From contig NZ_QZWI01000002.1 of NCBI RefSeq assembly GCF_003614975.1, positions 1 through 64,000 of the forward strand: 64,000 nt of DNA, given 5' to 3'. Under the pieces are notes generated by a model. The model was not told where the DNA came from. It saw nothing but the letters and a program-made list of their open reading frames with translations, and did no database searches. The position numbers and the translations under genes were made by a program. Source of the DNA: Rahnella bruchi (GTDB lineage Bacteria; Pseudomonadota; Gammaproteobacteria; Enterobacterales; Enterobacteriaceae). Below, piece after piece: positions 9,617-18,213 of the stretch (position 1 is its first letter; each line of letters begins with the position of its first letter).

Positions 9617-10399
9617 CTACAGCTGCGACAGTTTTTGCAACATTTCGTCCGACGTAGACACGGCTTTACTGTTGATTTCGTAAGCGCGCTGCGTCTGGAT
9701 CATGTTGACCAGCTCTTCCGCCACGTTGACGTTAGAGGTTTCCACATAACCCTGATACAACAGGCCGGCACCGTTCAGGCCCGGCGTGCTTTCAGTCGGC
9801 GCGCCGGAGCTCTGGGTTTCCTGATAAAGGTTTTCACCCATCGATTCCAGGCCGCTGTTGTTGATGAAGGTGCTCAGCGTCAGTTGCCCGACTTGTTGTG
9901 CCGCCGTCTGCCCCTGCTGGGTCACGCTGACGATACCGTCACGACCGACCGTCATGCTCAGCGCATTGGCCGGAATGGTGATCGCAGGAATAACCTGATA
10001 ACCGCTCGACGTCACCAGCTGACCGTTCTGATCCACCTGGAAAGAACCGTCGCGGGTATACGCGGTGGTGCCGTCCGGCAGCTGCACCTGGAAGAAACCC
10101 TCGCCTTTGACGGCGATGTCTTTACTGTTGCTGGTCTGCGACAGGTTGCCCTGCGAGAACAAACGTTCAGTAGAAACCGGACGCACACCGGTACCAATCT
10201 GCAAACCGGATGGCAGGTTGGTCTGCTCAGAAGATTGCGCACCGGGCTGGCGGACAGTCTGATAAAGCAGGTCTTCGAACACCGCACGCTGGCGTTTAAA
10301 ACCGTTGGTGCTGACGTTCGCCAAGTTGTTGGCGATGACGTCCATGTTGGTCTGCTGGGCATCCAGACCGGTTTTCGCAATATACAGCGATGGGATCAT
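9617..10399 (-). CDS. flgG: Flagellar distal rod protein FlgG
   Basis: A 260-residue axial protein of the distal rod, the drive shaft crossing the P and L rings. Hallmarks are the N-terminal [20 protein letters not shown] (rod/hook motif), the central [20 protein letters not shown] and the C-terminal [20 protein letters not shown]. Length is identical to E. coli FlgG (260). The gap to flgH is 135 bases and holds no recognisable gene. Exported by the flagellar type III apparatus without a signal peptide. Confidence 0.98.
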   Translation of the reverse strand: MIPSLYIAKTGLDAQQTNMDVIANNLANVSTNGFKRQRAVFEDLLYQTVRQPGAQSSEQTNLPSGLQIGTGVRPVSTERLFSQGNLSQTSNSKDIAVKGEGFFQVQLPDGTTAYTRDGSFQVDQNGQLVTSSGYQVIPAITIPANALSMTVGRDGIVSVTQQGQTAAQQVGQLTLSTFINNSGLESMGENLYQETQSSGAPTESTPGLNGAGLLYQGYVETSNVNVAEELVNMIQTQRAYEINSKAVSTSDEMLQKLSQL

Positions 10400-10420
10400 G
10401 TCATTACTCCTCTGCCATCA

Positions 10421-11176
10421 TCAGCTCATTGACAGCAGATTGTTGGCACTCTGTTCATTTTCATCGACGCTGTGGATGACTTTCATCTGCATCTCAAAGC
10501 GACGGGCGTTGGCAATCATGTCAACCATGGTCGATACCGGATCCGCGTTACTGCCTTCAAGTGTTCCTGGCATCACGTGGATTGTCGGGTCGGCCTGTAA
10601 AGCGGCACCGCGCGCCAGCGCCGTGGCCGGGGTCGGACGGAACATGCCGTCGTCGCCACGGGTCACTTCGCTGTTCGCGGCTTTGACCAGCTTGAGTTTG
10701 CCGAGCTGCCCCATGGTATTCGGGTCAGCGCCGGCTTCGAGCACGGCGATGGTGCCGTCCGCAGAAATCGTCAGTTGTGAGTTCGGCGGAACCTCGATCG
10801 GGCCGTTATCCCCCATCACCGGATGACCCTGAACGGTCAGCTGGTTAGTCGGTGACACCTGCATGTCGCCGTTACGGGTATAAGCTTCAGTGCCATCAGG
10901 CATCTGCACCGCAAGGAAACCGTCCTGCTGTAAAGCCACATCCAGCGGACGGCCAGTGTAGTTAAGTTTGCCTTGCGTCATGTCTGCGCCCGGCGTAGAC
11001 GCCGTGACCAGCGTACGCGTAGGCAGGCTTTCACCTTCCACCGGCACCGCGCGCATAGCTAAAAGTTGCGAGCGAAAGCCGGGTGTATTGGCATTAGCAA
11101 GGTTGCTCGACGTGACCGACTGCTGAAGCAGGGTCTGGCTCGCTGCGCCGCTTGCGGTGTAGATAGCGTGATCCAT
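10421..11176 (-). CDS. flgF: Flagellar proximal rod protein FlgF
   Basis: A 251-residue rod protein. It shows the flg_bbr pattern: N-terminal SSNLANANTPGFRSQ, middle QDGFLAVQMPDGTEAYTRNG, and C-terminal MVDMIANARRFEMQMKVIHS. FlgF stacks with FlgB and FlgC in the proximal rod within the periplasm. Spacing to flgG is 21 bases, and to flgE 35 bases, consistent with one polycistronic flgBCDEFGHIJ message. Confidence 0.97.
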   Translation of the reverse strand: MDHAIYTASGAASQTLLQQSVTSSNLANANTPGFRSQLLAMRAVPVEGESLPTRTLVTASTPGADMTQGKLNYTGRPLDVALQQDGFLAVQMPDGTEAYTRNGDMQVSPTNQLTVQGHPVMGDNGPIEVPPNSQLTISADGTIAVLEAGADPNTMGQLGKLKLVKAANSEVTRGDDGMFRPTPATALARGAALQADPTIHVMPGTLEGSNADPVSTMVDMIANARRFEMQMKVIHSVDENEQSANNLLSMS

Positions 11177-11211
11177 AGTGCTGCCCTGTTCTCAAAGTAA
11201 AAAAGAGCGTC

Positions 11212-12456
11212 TTAGCGCAGGTTAACCAGCGTGTTCAGGATGGAGTCCTGAGTTTTGATGGTTTGCGCATTCGACTGATAGTTACGCTGAGCAACGATCA
11301 TGTTCACCAGTTCGGCGCTCAGATCGACGTTGGACGATTCCAGCGCACCACTGGTCATGCTGGCGAAACCACCCGCGCCCGCCACGCCGTTCACGGCCTG
11401 ACCGGAAGACGAGGTAGCTGTCCACACGTTGTTACCTTCAGATTGCAGACCTTCCGGGTTAGAGAAGGAACTCAGGACAATCTGGCCCAGCAGCTGCGTT
11501 TTCTGGTTGGAGTAAGTTCCGGTGATGGTGCCGTCATCGTTGATGGTGTAGCCGGTCATCTGGCCCGCGGCGTAACCATCCTGCGTCAGGGAACCGATGC
11601 TGTCGCTGCCGGTGCTTTGCTGGATACTGCCGGTGAAGTTCAGGCCAACAGACTGCGGAGTCACAGTGCCGTTGGTGGAAGTATTCATCACGATTGGCAG
11701 TGAACCGTTAGCGTTGACGGTGCCGTCAGCCTGAGTTGCGCTTTGCAGTGCGCCGCTGGTATCAAATTTCAGCGTACCCATTTTGGTGGCGGCAGAACCG
11801 GCCACGCTGCTGTCGAGGGAGTACAAATCCCAGGTGTTAGACGCGGTTTTCACGAAGTACACGTTGTTGTCGTGCGCGTTACCCTGTGAGTCATAGGTGG
11901 TAATGCTGTTGACGTAGTTGTACGTGGTGTCGTCGTTGGCGTTGAACGTCTTCGCCGTCGGGATAGCCGTGTCGGTGGAGTTCAGGTTAGCGACCATGGT
12001 GGCTGCGGTAGTGGCTTTCGCACTCATCATGGTGGTCGGAACGCTCAGCGCGCCAGGCTGCGCACCGGCGGCGATAGTCGGTGGCGTACCTGTTGCCGGA
12101 TAACCTGTCACGCTCAGACCCTGCGCGTTCACCAGATTGCGGTTAGCATCGAGGGAGAACTGACCGTTACGCGAGTAATAAACCGTGCCGCTGCTGTCGG
12201 CCAGACGGAAAAAACCGTTGCCGCTCAGAGCCACATCCAGACCACGGGAGGTGTTAGTCGTGGTGCCATCGTTAAAGTTCTGCGTGACAGCCGCCACTTT
12301 AACGCCCATACCTGCCTGAGAACCGGCAAACATATCGGCGAAAGACGCGGTCGCTGTTTTGAAACCCACGGTGGCGGAGTTGGCGATGTTGTTACCGATC
12401 ACGTCCAGGTCGGTGGATGCCGCGCTGAGACCGCTGACTGCTTGTGAAAAGCTCAT
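11212..12456 (-). CDS. flgE: Flagellar hook protein FlgE
   Basis: A 414-residue hook subunit. The start at ATG 12456 gives MSFSQAVSGLSAASTDLD, the canonical N-terminus, preceded by GGAG seven bases upstream; an in-frame extension to 12504 crosses a hairpin and is unlikely. It has NNIANSATVGFKTATASF near the N-terminus, the GLDVALSGNGFFRLAD motif around residue 75 and the C-terminal LVNMIVAQRNYQSNAQTIK. FlgE polymerises outside the cell under the FlgD cap into the flexible universal joint; its length is controlled by FliK (55022). Confidence 0.97.
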   Translation of the reverse strand: MSFSQAVSGLSAASTDLDVIGNNIANSATVGFKTATASFADMFAGSQAGMGVKVAAVTQNFNDGTTTNTSRGLDVALSGNGFFRLADSSGTVYYSRNGQFSLDANRNLVNAQGLSVTGYPATGTPPTIAAGAQPGALSVPTTMMSAKATTAATMVANLNSTDTAIPTAKTFNANDDTTYNYVNSITTYDSQGNAHDNNVYFVKTASNTWDLYSLDSSVAGSAATKMGTLKFDTSGALQSATQADGTVNANGSLPIVMNTSTNGTVTPQSVGLNFTGSIQQSTGSDSIGSLTQDGYAAGQMTGYTINDDGTITGTYSNQKTQLLGQIVLSSFSNPEGLQSEGNNVWTATSSSGQAVNGVAGAGGFASMTSGALESSNVDLSAELVNMIVAQRNYQSNAQTIKTQDSILNTLVNLR

Positions 12457-12487
12457 GTTAGCTCCATTTACTGTGTGTAGTGTTTTC

Positions 12488-12518
12488 AGCTCCTCTCCCT
12501 GCAAAGGGGGAGAGAGCG
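12488..12518. repeat. REP-like hairpin between flgD and flgE
   Basis: CTCTCCC (12493-12499), a short loop with TGCAAAG, then GGGAGAG (12508-12514). It has the same GCTCC...TGCRAAG...GGGAG layout as the inverted pair at 19889-20018 and the hairpin at 30658-30679. Sitting in the flgD-flgE gap of the operon, it could modulate relative mRNA levels rather than end transcription. Confidence 0.6.
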
Positions 12519-12533
12519 GTCTGAGTGTTTCGC

Positions 12534-13238
12534 TTACAAGATCTGGCGAACTGAATCGACGGAAGCGGTTCCCCGCACCCCGAGATCCAGCGCTGTCGTA
12601 CCTGATGAACTGGTGGTAACACCATTGACCAGCGCGTAGTTAAGCGGTGTCGCCACCATTTGCTGACCGTTGTTCAGGGCATTGATGCTGAAGGTGTAGC
12701 TGCCATCCGGTGCTTTGGTGCCATCGTCCTGCGTACCGTCCCAGGTATAGCTGTGCACACCGGCGGTCTGGCCGCCCAGCGAGATGGTTTTCACCACTTT
12801 GCCGGTGGAATCGCTGACGGTGGCCGTGGTGGTATCAGAAGCTGTTTCCAGCTCAAAACCGAATGGCGTGGTGCTGACAGTGCCGTCAGTATCGCTGCCG
12901 ACCAGAATGGCGCTGCCGGAAACCATGACGCCATGACCAATCAGGGAGCTGGCCTGTACGGAAGAACCGCTGGTGATTTGTCCTGAGATGCTGCCGAGCG
13001 TGGTATTGAGTTTTTCAATGCCGCTCACGGTGCTGATTTGTGCCAGCTGGCTGGTCAGCTGACTGTTATCCATCGGATTGGTCGGATCCTGGTTTTTCAG
13101 CTGTGCGACTAACAGCGTCAGGAAACTGCTGGATAAATCATCGGCAGAACTGGCGCCTGTCGTGGACGAACCGCCGGAACTGGTGCTGGTGATCGTGGTG
13201 TTGTCTGTGGTGTCATTAATCGACGTGGTAATGGCCAT
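12534..13238 (-). CDS. flgD: Flagellar hook assembly (hook-cap) protein FlgD
   Basis: A 234-residue hook-capping scaffold that sits at the growing hook tip and is replaced by FlgK. The N-terminal Ser/Thr-rich leader is followed by SSFLTLLVAQLKNQDPTNPM, the FlgD signature, with the conserved NQDPTNPMDN and LAQISTVSGIEKLN. The C-terminal region contains a FlgD Ig-like/Tudor part (HSYTWDGTQDDGTKAPDG). Lies 12 bases after flgC in the rod-hook operon. Confidence 0.97.
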   Translation of the reverse strand: MAITTSINDTTDNTTITSTSSGGSSTTGASSADDLSSSFLTLLVAQLKNQDPTNPMDNSQLTSQLAQISTVSGIEKLNTTLGSISGQITSGSSVQASSLIGHGVMVSGSAILVGSDTDGTVSTTPFGFELETASDTTTATVSDSTGKVVKTISLGGQTAGVHSYTWDGTQDDGTKAPDGSYTFSINALNNGQQMVATPLNYALVNGVTTSSSGTTALDLGVRGTASVDSVRQIL

Positions 13239-13249
13239 GGTTCGCTCCG

Positions 13250-13654
13250 CTATTGCCCCAGAGTGAGAGTTTTCATCATCAACGACTTGGTGGTGTTAAG
13301 CACTTCGACGTTGGCCTGATAACTGCGGGAAGCGGAGATGGTGTTCACCATTTCGCTGACCACATCTACGTTTGGCATCTTCACATAGCCTTTGGCATCC
13401 GCCATCGGATTGCCCGGCTGGAAGACCAGACGATCCGGAGACGGATCATCAACGACCTGCGCCACTTTCACGCCGCCCGTTTCCTGACCAGGCGCCGCAT
13501 CCACCTGAAATACCACCTGCTTCGCTTTGTACGGCTGGCCGTCAGGGCCGGTCACACTGTCGGCGTTGGCCATGTTACTGGCGCTGACGTTCAGGCGCTG
13601 AGACTGCGCAGCGAGCGCAGAACCGGCGATATCAAAAATACCGAGCATTGACAT
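13250..13654 (-). CDS. flgC: Flagellar proximal rod protein FlgC
   Basis: A 134-residue rod protein, the same length as E. coli FlgC. It starts [20 protein letters not shown], carries the axial motif [20 protein letters not shown] and the [20 protein letters not shown] signature near residue 95, and ends in the helical [11 protein letters not shown]. It forms part of the proximal rod with FlgB and FlgF. Only 6 bases separate it from flgB, supporting coupled expression. Confidence 0.97.
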   Translation of the reverse strand: MSMLGIFDIAGSALAAQSQRLNVSASNMANADSVTGPDGQPYKAKQVVFQVDAAPGQETGGVKVAQVVDDPSPDRLVFQPGNPMADAKGYVKMPNVDVVSEMVNTISASRSYQANVEVLNTTKSLMMKTLTLGQ

Positions 13655-13660
13655 GGGTTA

Positions 13661-14071
13661 TTATCCTTGCAGCACCGACATCATCCCTTTGATCTGGCCG
13701 CCAAGGACGGTCAAATCGGTCTGATAGCGCACGCTGTTATCCGCAAAGTTTGTACGTTCACGGTCCATATCGACCGTGTTACCGTCGGCTGAAGGCTGGT
13801 CAGGGATCCGGTACATCAGATCCATATCAGCAGGCTGGACGTTCGAAGCCGGAATATGACGATCGGAGGTCAAAGATAAAGACATCCCGCTGCCACTCGC
13901 GCGCCCCTGCTCCATCACCTTCTGTAACTGACTGGCGAAATCGATATCGCGCGCCTGATACCCAGGGGTGTCGGCGTTGGCAATATTGGCTGAAAGTATT
14001 TCTTGCCGCTGGGCACGCAGGTTGAGCGCTTCCTGTTGGAACTGTAGTGCGGCGTTCAATTTGTCGAGCAT
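13661..14071 (-). CDS. flgB: Flagellar proximal rod protein FlgB
   Basis: A 136-residue rod subunit, first gene of the flgBCDEFGHIJ operon. It contains the axial motif [20 protein letters not shown] near residues 28-47 and a C-terminal helix [20 protein letters not shown]. FlgB is the rod component nearest the MS ring/FliE. It diverges from flgA; a FlhDC-like box lies between them at 14131-14172. Confidence 0.97.
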   Translation of the reverse strand: MLDKLNAALQFQQEALNLRAQRQEILSANIANADTPGYQARDIDFASQLQKVMEQGRASGSGMSLSLTSDRHIPASNVQPADMDLMYRIPDQPSADGNTVDMDRERTNFADNSVRYQTDLTVLGGQIKGMMSVLQG

Positions 14072-14130
14072 GCGCCCTCCGCAAAGTGAGATTTTGGAGT
14101 CGACAGCATAAATGCGAGTGTCAACTGCCT

Positions 14131-14172
14131 ATCGTCTGAATAAGCGCAAAATCGTCCGCTATTTGTTCCTTT
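14131..14172. promoter_or_regulatory. Putative FlhDC box between flgA and flgB
   Basis: Two inverted half-sites, ATCGTCTGAATAAGCG (14131-14146) and CGCTATTTGTTCCTTT (14157-14172), are separated by 10 bases. The known FlhD4C2 box has half-sites ending in AATAGCG / starting CGCTATTT with a 10-12 base spacer. The match is imperfect in the left half. Its place between the divergent class II genes flgB and flgA supports the call. Confidence 0.6.
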
Positions 14173-14235
14173 AGGAAATGAAAAGTGCGCGTAGACTTGT
14201 CGCCAGTAGTAAGTTGGCACAAAGGTAAATTGCGT

Positions 14236-14976
14236 ATGAACAGGCAGAGAATCCGTCGTTTCGGTATCACACTGGGCTGCATCATTCTGGGTGCAACATC
14301 CGGTGAGGCGAGCTATGCACAGTCTTTGCCCGTGAGAAACGAGCAGGTCATAAGCGTGCCTGCTTCGGCGAACAGCGATACACTGTTGTCCTCGCAAATT
14401 CAGCAGTTCTTCCGCCAGCAATATGCGCAAAGTGGAATGCAGGTCACGGTGCTGGTCAGCACGCCAGCGGCGCGACAGCCGCAGTGTCTGTCGCCACAAT
14501 TTATGCTTTCTCCCAATAGCCGTACCTGGGGCAATGTTTCAGTGGCGGTGAACTGTAACGGGCAGAAAAGCTATGTACAGACCAAGGTGCAGGTGAGCGG
14601 TACTTACTGGGTCGCGGCGAAAAATGTGCCGTCGGGCGCGCATCTGGCAGAAACGGATTTGCAGCAAAAAACCGGACGTTTAGATTTATTGCCACCGAAG
14701 GCGATTCTCGACAGCAAACAGGCGATAAATGGCATCACGCTGCGCAATATCAGCATTGGTCAGCCGTTAACGCTTTCGATGCTGCGCCGTCCCTGGATGG
14801 TACATGCGGGACAGGAAGTGCAGGTGCAGGCAACAGGCAGTGGATTTAATGTGTCGAGTGCCGGTAAGGCGATGAATAATGCAGCAGCGAATGACTCGGT
14901 GCGGATCAGAATGCCGTCAGGCGTGATTGTGAACGGGATGGTCGGCCCGGACGGCTCTGTGACAGTGGAGATTTAA
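14236..14976 (+). CDS. flgA: Flagellar P-ring assembly chaperone FlgA
   Basis: A 246-residue periplasmic protein. The start at ATG 14236 gives a signal peptide (MNRQRIRRFGITLGCIILGA, cleavage near SYA-Q) preceded by AAAGG; the frame is open upstream to 14185 but that extension would bury the signal sequence. The C-terminal half has a SAF-type domain (VAAKNVPSGAHLAETDLQQK) and the C-terminal VVNGMVGPDG-like end of the family (IVNGMVGPDGSVTVEI). It helps FlgI fold and polymerise into the P ring. Divergent from flgB. Confidence 0.93.
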   Translation: MNRQRIRRFGITLGCIILGATSGEASYAQSLPVRNEQVISVPASANSDTLLSSQIQQFFRQQYAQSGMQVTVLVSTPAARQPQCLSPQFMLSPNSRTWGNVSVAVNCNGQKSYVQTKVQVSGTYWVAAKNVPSGAHLAETDLQQKTGRLDLLPPKAILDSKQAINGITLRNISIGQPLTLSMLRRPWMVHAGQEVQVQATGSGFNVSSAGKAMNNAAANDSVRIRMPSGVIVNGMVGPDGSVTVEI

Positions 14977-15020
14977 CCCTGTATTGCAACCACTTTTAGA
15001 CAAAAAGCTGCAATAAAGGC

Positions 15021-15047
15021 TAAAGTTATTTCACCAGATGTCGATAA
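15021..15047 (+). promoter_or_regulatory. Sigma28 (FliA) promoter of flgMN
   Basis: TAAA (15021-15024), a 15-base spacer and GTCGATAA (15040-15047): perfect -35 and spacing, one mismatch in the -10. It lies 86 bases before flgM and fits the known late-class promoter that lets FliA drive expression of its own anti-sigma factor. Confidence 0.75.
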
Positions 15048-15133
15048 CAAACGTATCAGAGTCGTCTCACGACGGCATTTTTAGGGTTTTGTGTTAATTA
15101 ACAGCCCTGAATACCCTAACCGGAGAAAAGATT

Positions 15134-15436
15134 ATGGCTATCGATCGCACGCAAGGTGTTTCACCTTTAACTTCGATCCAGCAGCGCGACCCTTCTGAAG
15201 CTTCTGTTCAGACTGCGCGTAAAGAAGGCACCGTTTCTGGCACCACCACCAGCGGTACGGCGGTGACACTGAGTTCAGCGCAAGCGTCTCTGACTCAGTC
15301 CAGTGCTCAGGACATCAACACGGCACGTGTCGACGAACTGAAACAGGCTATCCGTGATGGCAAACTGACCATGGATACCGGCAAAATTGCCGATGCTTTG
15401 TTGCAGGACACGCAGGATTATCTCAAAGGTCTTTAA
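15134..15436 (+). CDS. flgM: Anti-sigma28 factor FlgM
   Basis: A 100-residue protein starting MAIDRTQGVSPLTSIQQRD with a disordered Ser/Thr-rich N-terminal half and the C-terminal FliA-binding region (INTARVDELKQAIRDGKLTM followed by DTGKIADALLQDTQDYL). FlgM holds FliA (34948) inactive in the cytoplasm until the hook is complete, then is exported through the flagellar channel. A good ribosome site (GGAG) lies upstream. Co-transcribed with flgN 50 bases downstream. Confidence 0.96.
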   Translation: MAIDRTQGVSPLTSIQQRDPSEASVQTARKEGTVSGTTTSGTAVTLSSAQASLTQSSAQDINTARVDELKQAIRDGKLTMDTGKIADALLQDTQDYLKGL

Positions 15437-15486
15437 ACTGAAGGCTTCAGGATTAGAGACGAAAAGTTGGAAGGTAATAAGGCCCG

Positions 15487-15924
15487 ATGAAGAATTTTAT
15501 CAAGACCATGACTACCTTGGTTGAAACGTTGCAAGCTCTGGATCAAGTGATTAATCACGAACAAACGATACTTTGCTCGGGCCGCGTTAATGGTGCTGCC
15601 CTGCAACATATCACCGAGCAGAAAAGCTCACTGTTAGCTACGGTAGACTATCTTGATAAGCAGCGTCGTCAGCATGACGAGCGCCTGAAGCAAAATGCTC
15701 CCTATTCCCGTCAGCCGGAAATCGCGGTGATGTGGAAAAATGTGGTGCAGCTGACTACCAGGCTGAGTCAGATCAACCGCCATAACGGGATGTTGCTGGG
15801 CAAACAAATTGCCTATAACACCGAGGCGTTGGCTATTCTCAATGCCAGCCAGACGCAGAAATTCTACGGGCCGAACGGGCAGGAAACCGTTTCGGGGCAA
15901 ACCGTGCGCAAGATTTCTGTGTAA
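15487..15924 (+). CDS. flgN: Flagellar export chaperone FlgN
   Basis: A 145-residue helical cytoplasmic protein. The N-terminal TLVETLQALDQVINHEQTIL and the RVNGAALQHITEQKSSLLAT segments match FlgN, the export chaperone for the hook-associated proteins FlgK and FlgL. Length matches the family (about 140). It lies directly after flgM. The Gln-rich C-terminal part ends RKISV. Confidence 0.93.
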   Translation: MKNFIKTMTTLVETLQALDQVINHEQTILCSGRVNGAALQHITEQKSSLLATVDYLDKQRRQHDERLKQNAPYSRQPEIAVMWKNVVQLTTRLSQINRHNGMLLGKQIAYNTEALAILNASQTQKFYGPNGQETVSGQTVRKISV

Positions 15925-15934
15925 AGTCAGACGG

Positions 15935-15951
15935 GGGGAAATACTTTCCCC
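15935..15951 (+). terminator. Hairpin after flgN
   Basis: GGGGAAA, loop TAC, TTTCCCC, 11 bases after the flgN stop. No clear T-tract follows, so termination is uncertain. Confidence 0.4.
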
Positions 15952-15990
15952 TCAGCATTCCATCTGCTCTTACAGTCCCCACACCGATAT

Positions 15991-16311
15991 CTAGACTAAA
16001 CCCGCCAGCCGCTCTAATGTCGTCGGATCTTTTTCGACCAGTTTTATCAGCAAAATTGCCTGCCGGTTAGGTTTCGCTCTGCCCTGTTCCCAGTTTTGAT
16101 AGGTGGTCAGCGCGGTTTGCAGATAATAGGCAAAAACCGCCTGAGAGATATTCAGCGTCTCCCGAATCTCTTTTAGTTCAATAGCGCTCAGCCTGACTTC
16201 ACGGTCGACCGTTCTTTCTACCGTTTTAAGCGTGCGTTTACCCTGCCCTGCTTCACCCCAGGCATTCAGGCCATCCGCAATCTCAGTAAAAAGATCCCTT
16301 TTCATTGTCAT
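15991..16311 (-). CDS. HigA/NadS-type antitoxin, helix-turn-helix
   Basis: A 106-residue protein with a C-terminal XRE-type helix-turn-helix (IRETLNISQAVFAYYLQTAL, then TTYQNWEQGRAKPNRQA) typical of antitoxins in HigBA/NadS-like modules. It should bind both its toxin and the operator upstream of the operon. The start ATG 16311 overlaps the toxin stop (ATGA); an ATG at 16305 is an alternative two codons later. Order toxin-then-antitoxin is the HigBA arrangement. Family assignment is from sequence pattern; activity is not shown. Confidence 0.85.
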   Translation of the reverse strand: MTMKRDLFTEIADGLNAWGEAGQGKRTLKTVERTVDREVRLSAIELKEIRETLNISQAVFAYYLQTALTTYQNWEQGRAKPNRQAILLIKLVEKDPTTLERLAGLV

Positions 16312-16646
16312 TCTTGTTTCGCCTTATGCTGTTTCAACAGCAGTCCCAACATCTTTTTTTGTCCAAATGTCAGGTCATTGACTTCGCTTTTTCCATATAC
16401 CGTAATGAGGAGAAAATGCGATTTTGCGACCCACCAGTAATAAATGATCCTCGTTCCGCCGCGCTGACCTTTATTTCTCTGACGATCAAGAAACCGAAGT
16501 TTACGTAATCCCCCGGTGTGCATAATCACATCCCCACAAGTGGGGAAAAGCAATAATGCATTTTGCAGGATCCGGTATTCATCGTCGGACAGATACGCCG
16601 AACGGTTTGCTTCAAAAGCGGGTAATTCAATAAATATAGCTTTCAT
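16308..16646 (-). CDS. HigB/RelE-superfamily toxin
   Basis: A 112-residue basic protein. The segment GGLRKLRFLDRQRNKGQRGG followed by TRIIYYWWVAKSHFLLITVYGKSE is the core of the RelE/HigB-type mRNA interferase fold (conserved Arg/Lys, Tyr and a YxKSE-like motif, here YGKSEVNDLT). Such toxins cleave ribosome-bound mRNA. It is the first gene of the pair, four bases overlapping the antitoxin. It looks intact. An inverted repeat at 16679-16703 lies just upstream. Confidence 0.87.
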   Translation of the reverse strand: MKAIFIELPAFEANRSAYLSDDEYRILQNALLLFPTCGDVIMHTGGLRKLRFLDRQRNKGQRGGTRIIYYWWVAKSHFLLITVYGKSEVNDLTFGQKKMLGLLLKQHKAKQE

Positions 16647-16678
16647 CCATGCCCCTGAGGTTCCCTATACTGCACTCA

Positions 16679-16703
16679 AACTATCCCCATGTAAAGGATA
16701 GTT
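16679..16703 (-). promoter_or_regulatory. Operator-like inverted repeat upstream of the toxin-antitoxin operon
   Basis: AACTATCC, a 9-base centre and GGATAGTT form a perfect inverted repeat. On the minus strand the centre supplies TTTACA, 17 bases before CAGTAT, a plausible -35/-10 pair, so a bound antitoxin would block the promoter. This is the usual autoregulatory layout of such modules. Confidence 0.7.
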
Positions 16704-16924
16704 ATGACTGATGACTGACAACAGGCGCAACAATAGCGGAATGCTAAATGGCTGCTAACCACCAATAACCGGAGGCGGGATACTGCTTCCAAAAGGATTT
16801 TGAAAGTTTCAGTCGTTGCAGCAGCCTTCCGCGTCTTCATACAAAATAAAGCCGTCAGGCAGCAGCAATTGCAGGGAGATTGATGCACTGCGCGGAGATC
16901 CCGCGCAGTGTGAATGGGAGAGGT

Positions 16925-17614
16925 TTAACTCAGACCGGGGACATCAAAGCCGGGTGTCACCGACAGCAGCATCCGTACCTGTTTTACCAGTTCGCTCATG
17001 CAGTCATCACTCATGCCGTAGTTGTTCAGCTCTTTTTCAAGAGCAAACAAATACTGCGCGTTGGTGCCGAGCGGGCCGCTGGCCTGAGCAATCAGAGGGG
17101 CGATAACCTGATAATCAGTATCAGCTTCGTACTGCGGATGTGAGGAGTCCATGATAAACACCAGCGCCGTCACCTTGCGTCCATCGTCGAGTTCTAACTC
17201 GCACCAGGTCGGGCGATAGCAGCCGGTCAGCATTTCACGCTTCCATAGCAGTTCGAGTTCTTCGTGAAGCTTGTCTTCCGGCAGACGGAACGCCAGACCG
17301 GTAGTCTGACCACCATCACGAAGCGCCAGCATACGGCCCGGTTGCGCGTGGGTTCCACGTCCTGAAGTCAGACGTAAACAGAAAGCACGGTGAAATCCAT
17401 GCAACGTGGCAGGCCGCGCTTCTTCGGAATCGAAAACCGGATTCCACATCAACGAGCCGTAGCCGAAAATCCAGACCGGGCTGTTATCGGGGCGACGCGC
17501 CAGCGTGCAACTCAGTGAGGCGGCACGTTGTTCAGGGGTCAGAAGCATTGATTCGTCAATGCTGCCGAATGCTGTTTTACAATCTGCGTTACGCAGGAAA
17601 TCTCGAGTTAACAT
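16925..17614 (-). CDS. chaC: Glutathione-specific gamma-glutamylcyclotransferase ChaC
   Basis: A 229-residue ChaC-family enzyme that degrades glutathione to 5-oxoproline and Cys-Gly in the cytoplasm. The signature VWIFGYGSLMWNP (substrate-binding GYGSL loop) is at about residue 48, followed by GFHRAFCLRLTSGRGTHAQPG and a conserved Glu in ELLWKREMLTGCY that is the expected catalytic base. The C-terminus NNYGMSDDCMSELVKQVRML is typical. Downstream of chaB on the same strand, but separated by 365 bases, so it may have its own promoter. SD GGGGGA precedes the start. Confidence 0.95.
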   Translation of the reverse strand: MLTRDFLRNADCKTAFGSIDESMLLTPEQRAASLSCTLARRPDNSPVWIFGYGSLMWNPVFDSEEARPATLHGFHRAFCLRLTSGRGTHAQPGRMLALRDGGQTTGLAFRLPEDKLHEELELLWKREMLTGCYRPTWCELELDDGRKVTALVFIMDSSHPQYEADTDYQVIAPLIAQASGPLGTNAQYLFALEKELNNYGMSDDCMSELVKQVRMLLSVTPGFDVPGLS

Positions 17615-17979
17615 TCATTCCCCCTTCGGTACGACTTACTTTTGAACATGCCATGCTGTTGACGCTGTGTTCTCCGCTATCGTGGTTATGGGCTAACGTG
17701 GTAATGAGCTAATCGTGTTATCGGACAAATTTCGCCTTAACTTGAGGCGCGGGTCAGATTCATTCGGAATTTTGTTATAACACTACTTGCTGAAACCTTA
17801 TTCGTTTCTTTCGTTGCAATCAAGATTGATAGCGATCACAAAACGAAAATAAAATGATTATTTTGTGAACATTGTAAGAATGTTGACATTCAGGAGGGAA
17901 TTAACACCAAAACAGGCAGGATCAGTACTGCGGGACGTTAAGGCTGACGGGTCGGGACTTCCCAACCCGCCGCGGGGCA
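17615..17979. other. Gap between chaB and chaC
   Basis: 365 bases without a convincing gene. It contains an operator-like palindrome GAATGTTGACATTC at 17878-17891 and AT-rich sequence that could carry a chaC promoter. A short frame antisense/offset to chaB reaches into it but shows no family features. Confidence 0.4.
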
Positions 17980-18213
17980 TCAGGATTTCTTAGGGTGCCA
18001 TTTGTCGTCATCGCCTTTTTTGTAGCCGTGTTTAACCGCGGCCCACGCCACTTTGTGCGCGGTCTCTTCGCGGGAATCATCGCCCTGGCGATCTTTGGAC
18101 TTCGCGTATTCATCCCACGCACTGTTAAAGGCTTCTTTATAGATGTCCTGCGCATGTGCCGGAAGGACATGGCGAACAGAGTCAGGCAACGCTGAGCGGT
18201 TCTGATAAGGCAT
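17980..18213 (-). CDS. chaB: ChaB family protein (putative cation transport regulator)
   Basis: A 77-residue protein starting MPYQNRSALPDSVRHVLP with AAGGAG at a good distance; the longer open frame upstream to 18273 has no ribosome site. The body (HAQDIYKEAFNSAWDEYAKS, ETAHKVAWAAVKHGYKKGDD) is the ChaB fold. E. coli ChaB was named as a regulator of the ChaA antiporter, but its biochemical role is unsettled. It diverges from chaA here, whereas in E. coli chaABC are co-directional. Confidence 0.93.
   Translation of the reverse strand: MPYQNRSALPDSVRHVLPAHAQDIYKEAFNSAWDEYAKSKDRQGDDSREETAHKVAWAAVKHGYKKGDDDKWHPKKS

Noticed and set aside
9635-10432. 265-codon open frame on the plus strand
   Set aside because: Mirror of flgG; the protein sequence looks like antisense translation.
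17922-18170. 82-codon minus-strand frame overlapping chaB
   Set aside because: Very basic translation in an alternative frame of chaB; no family match.
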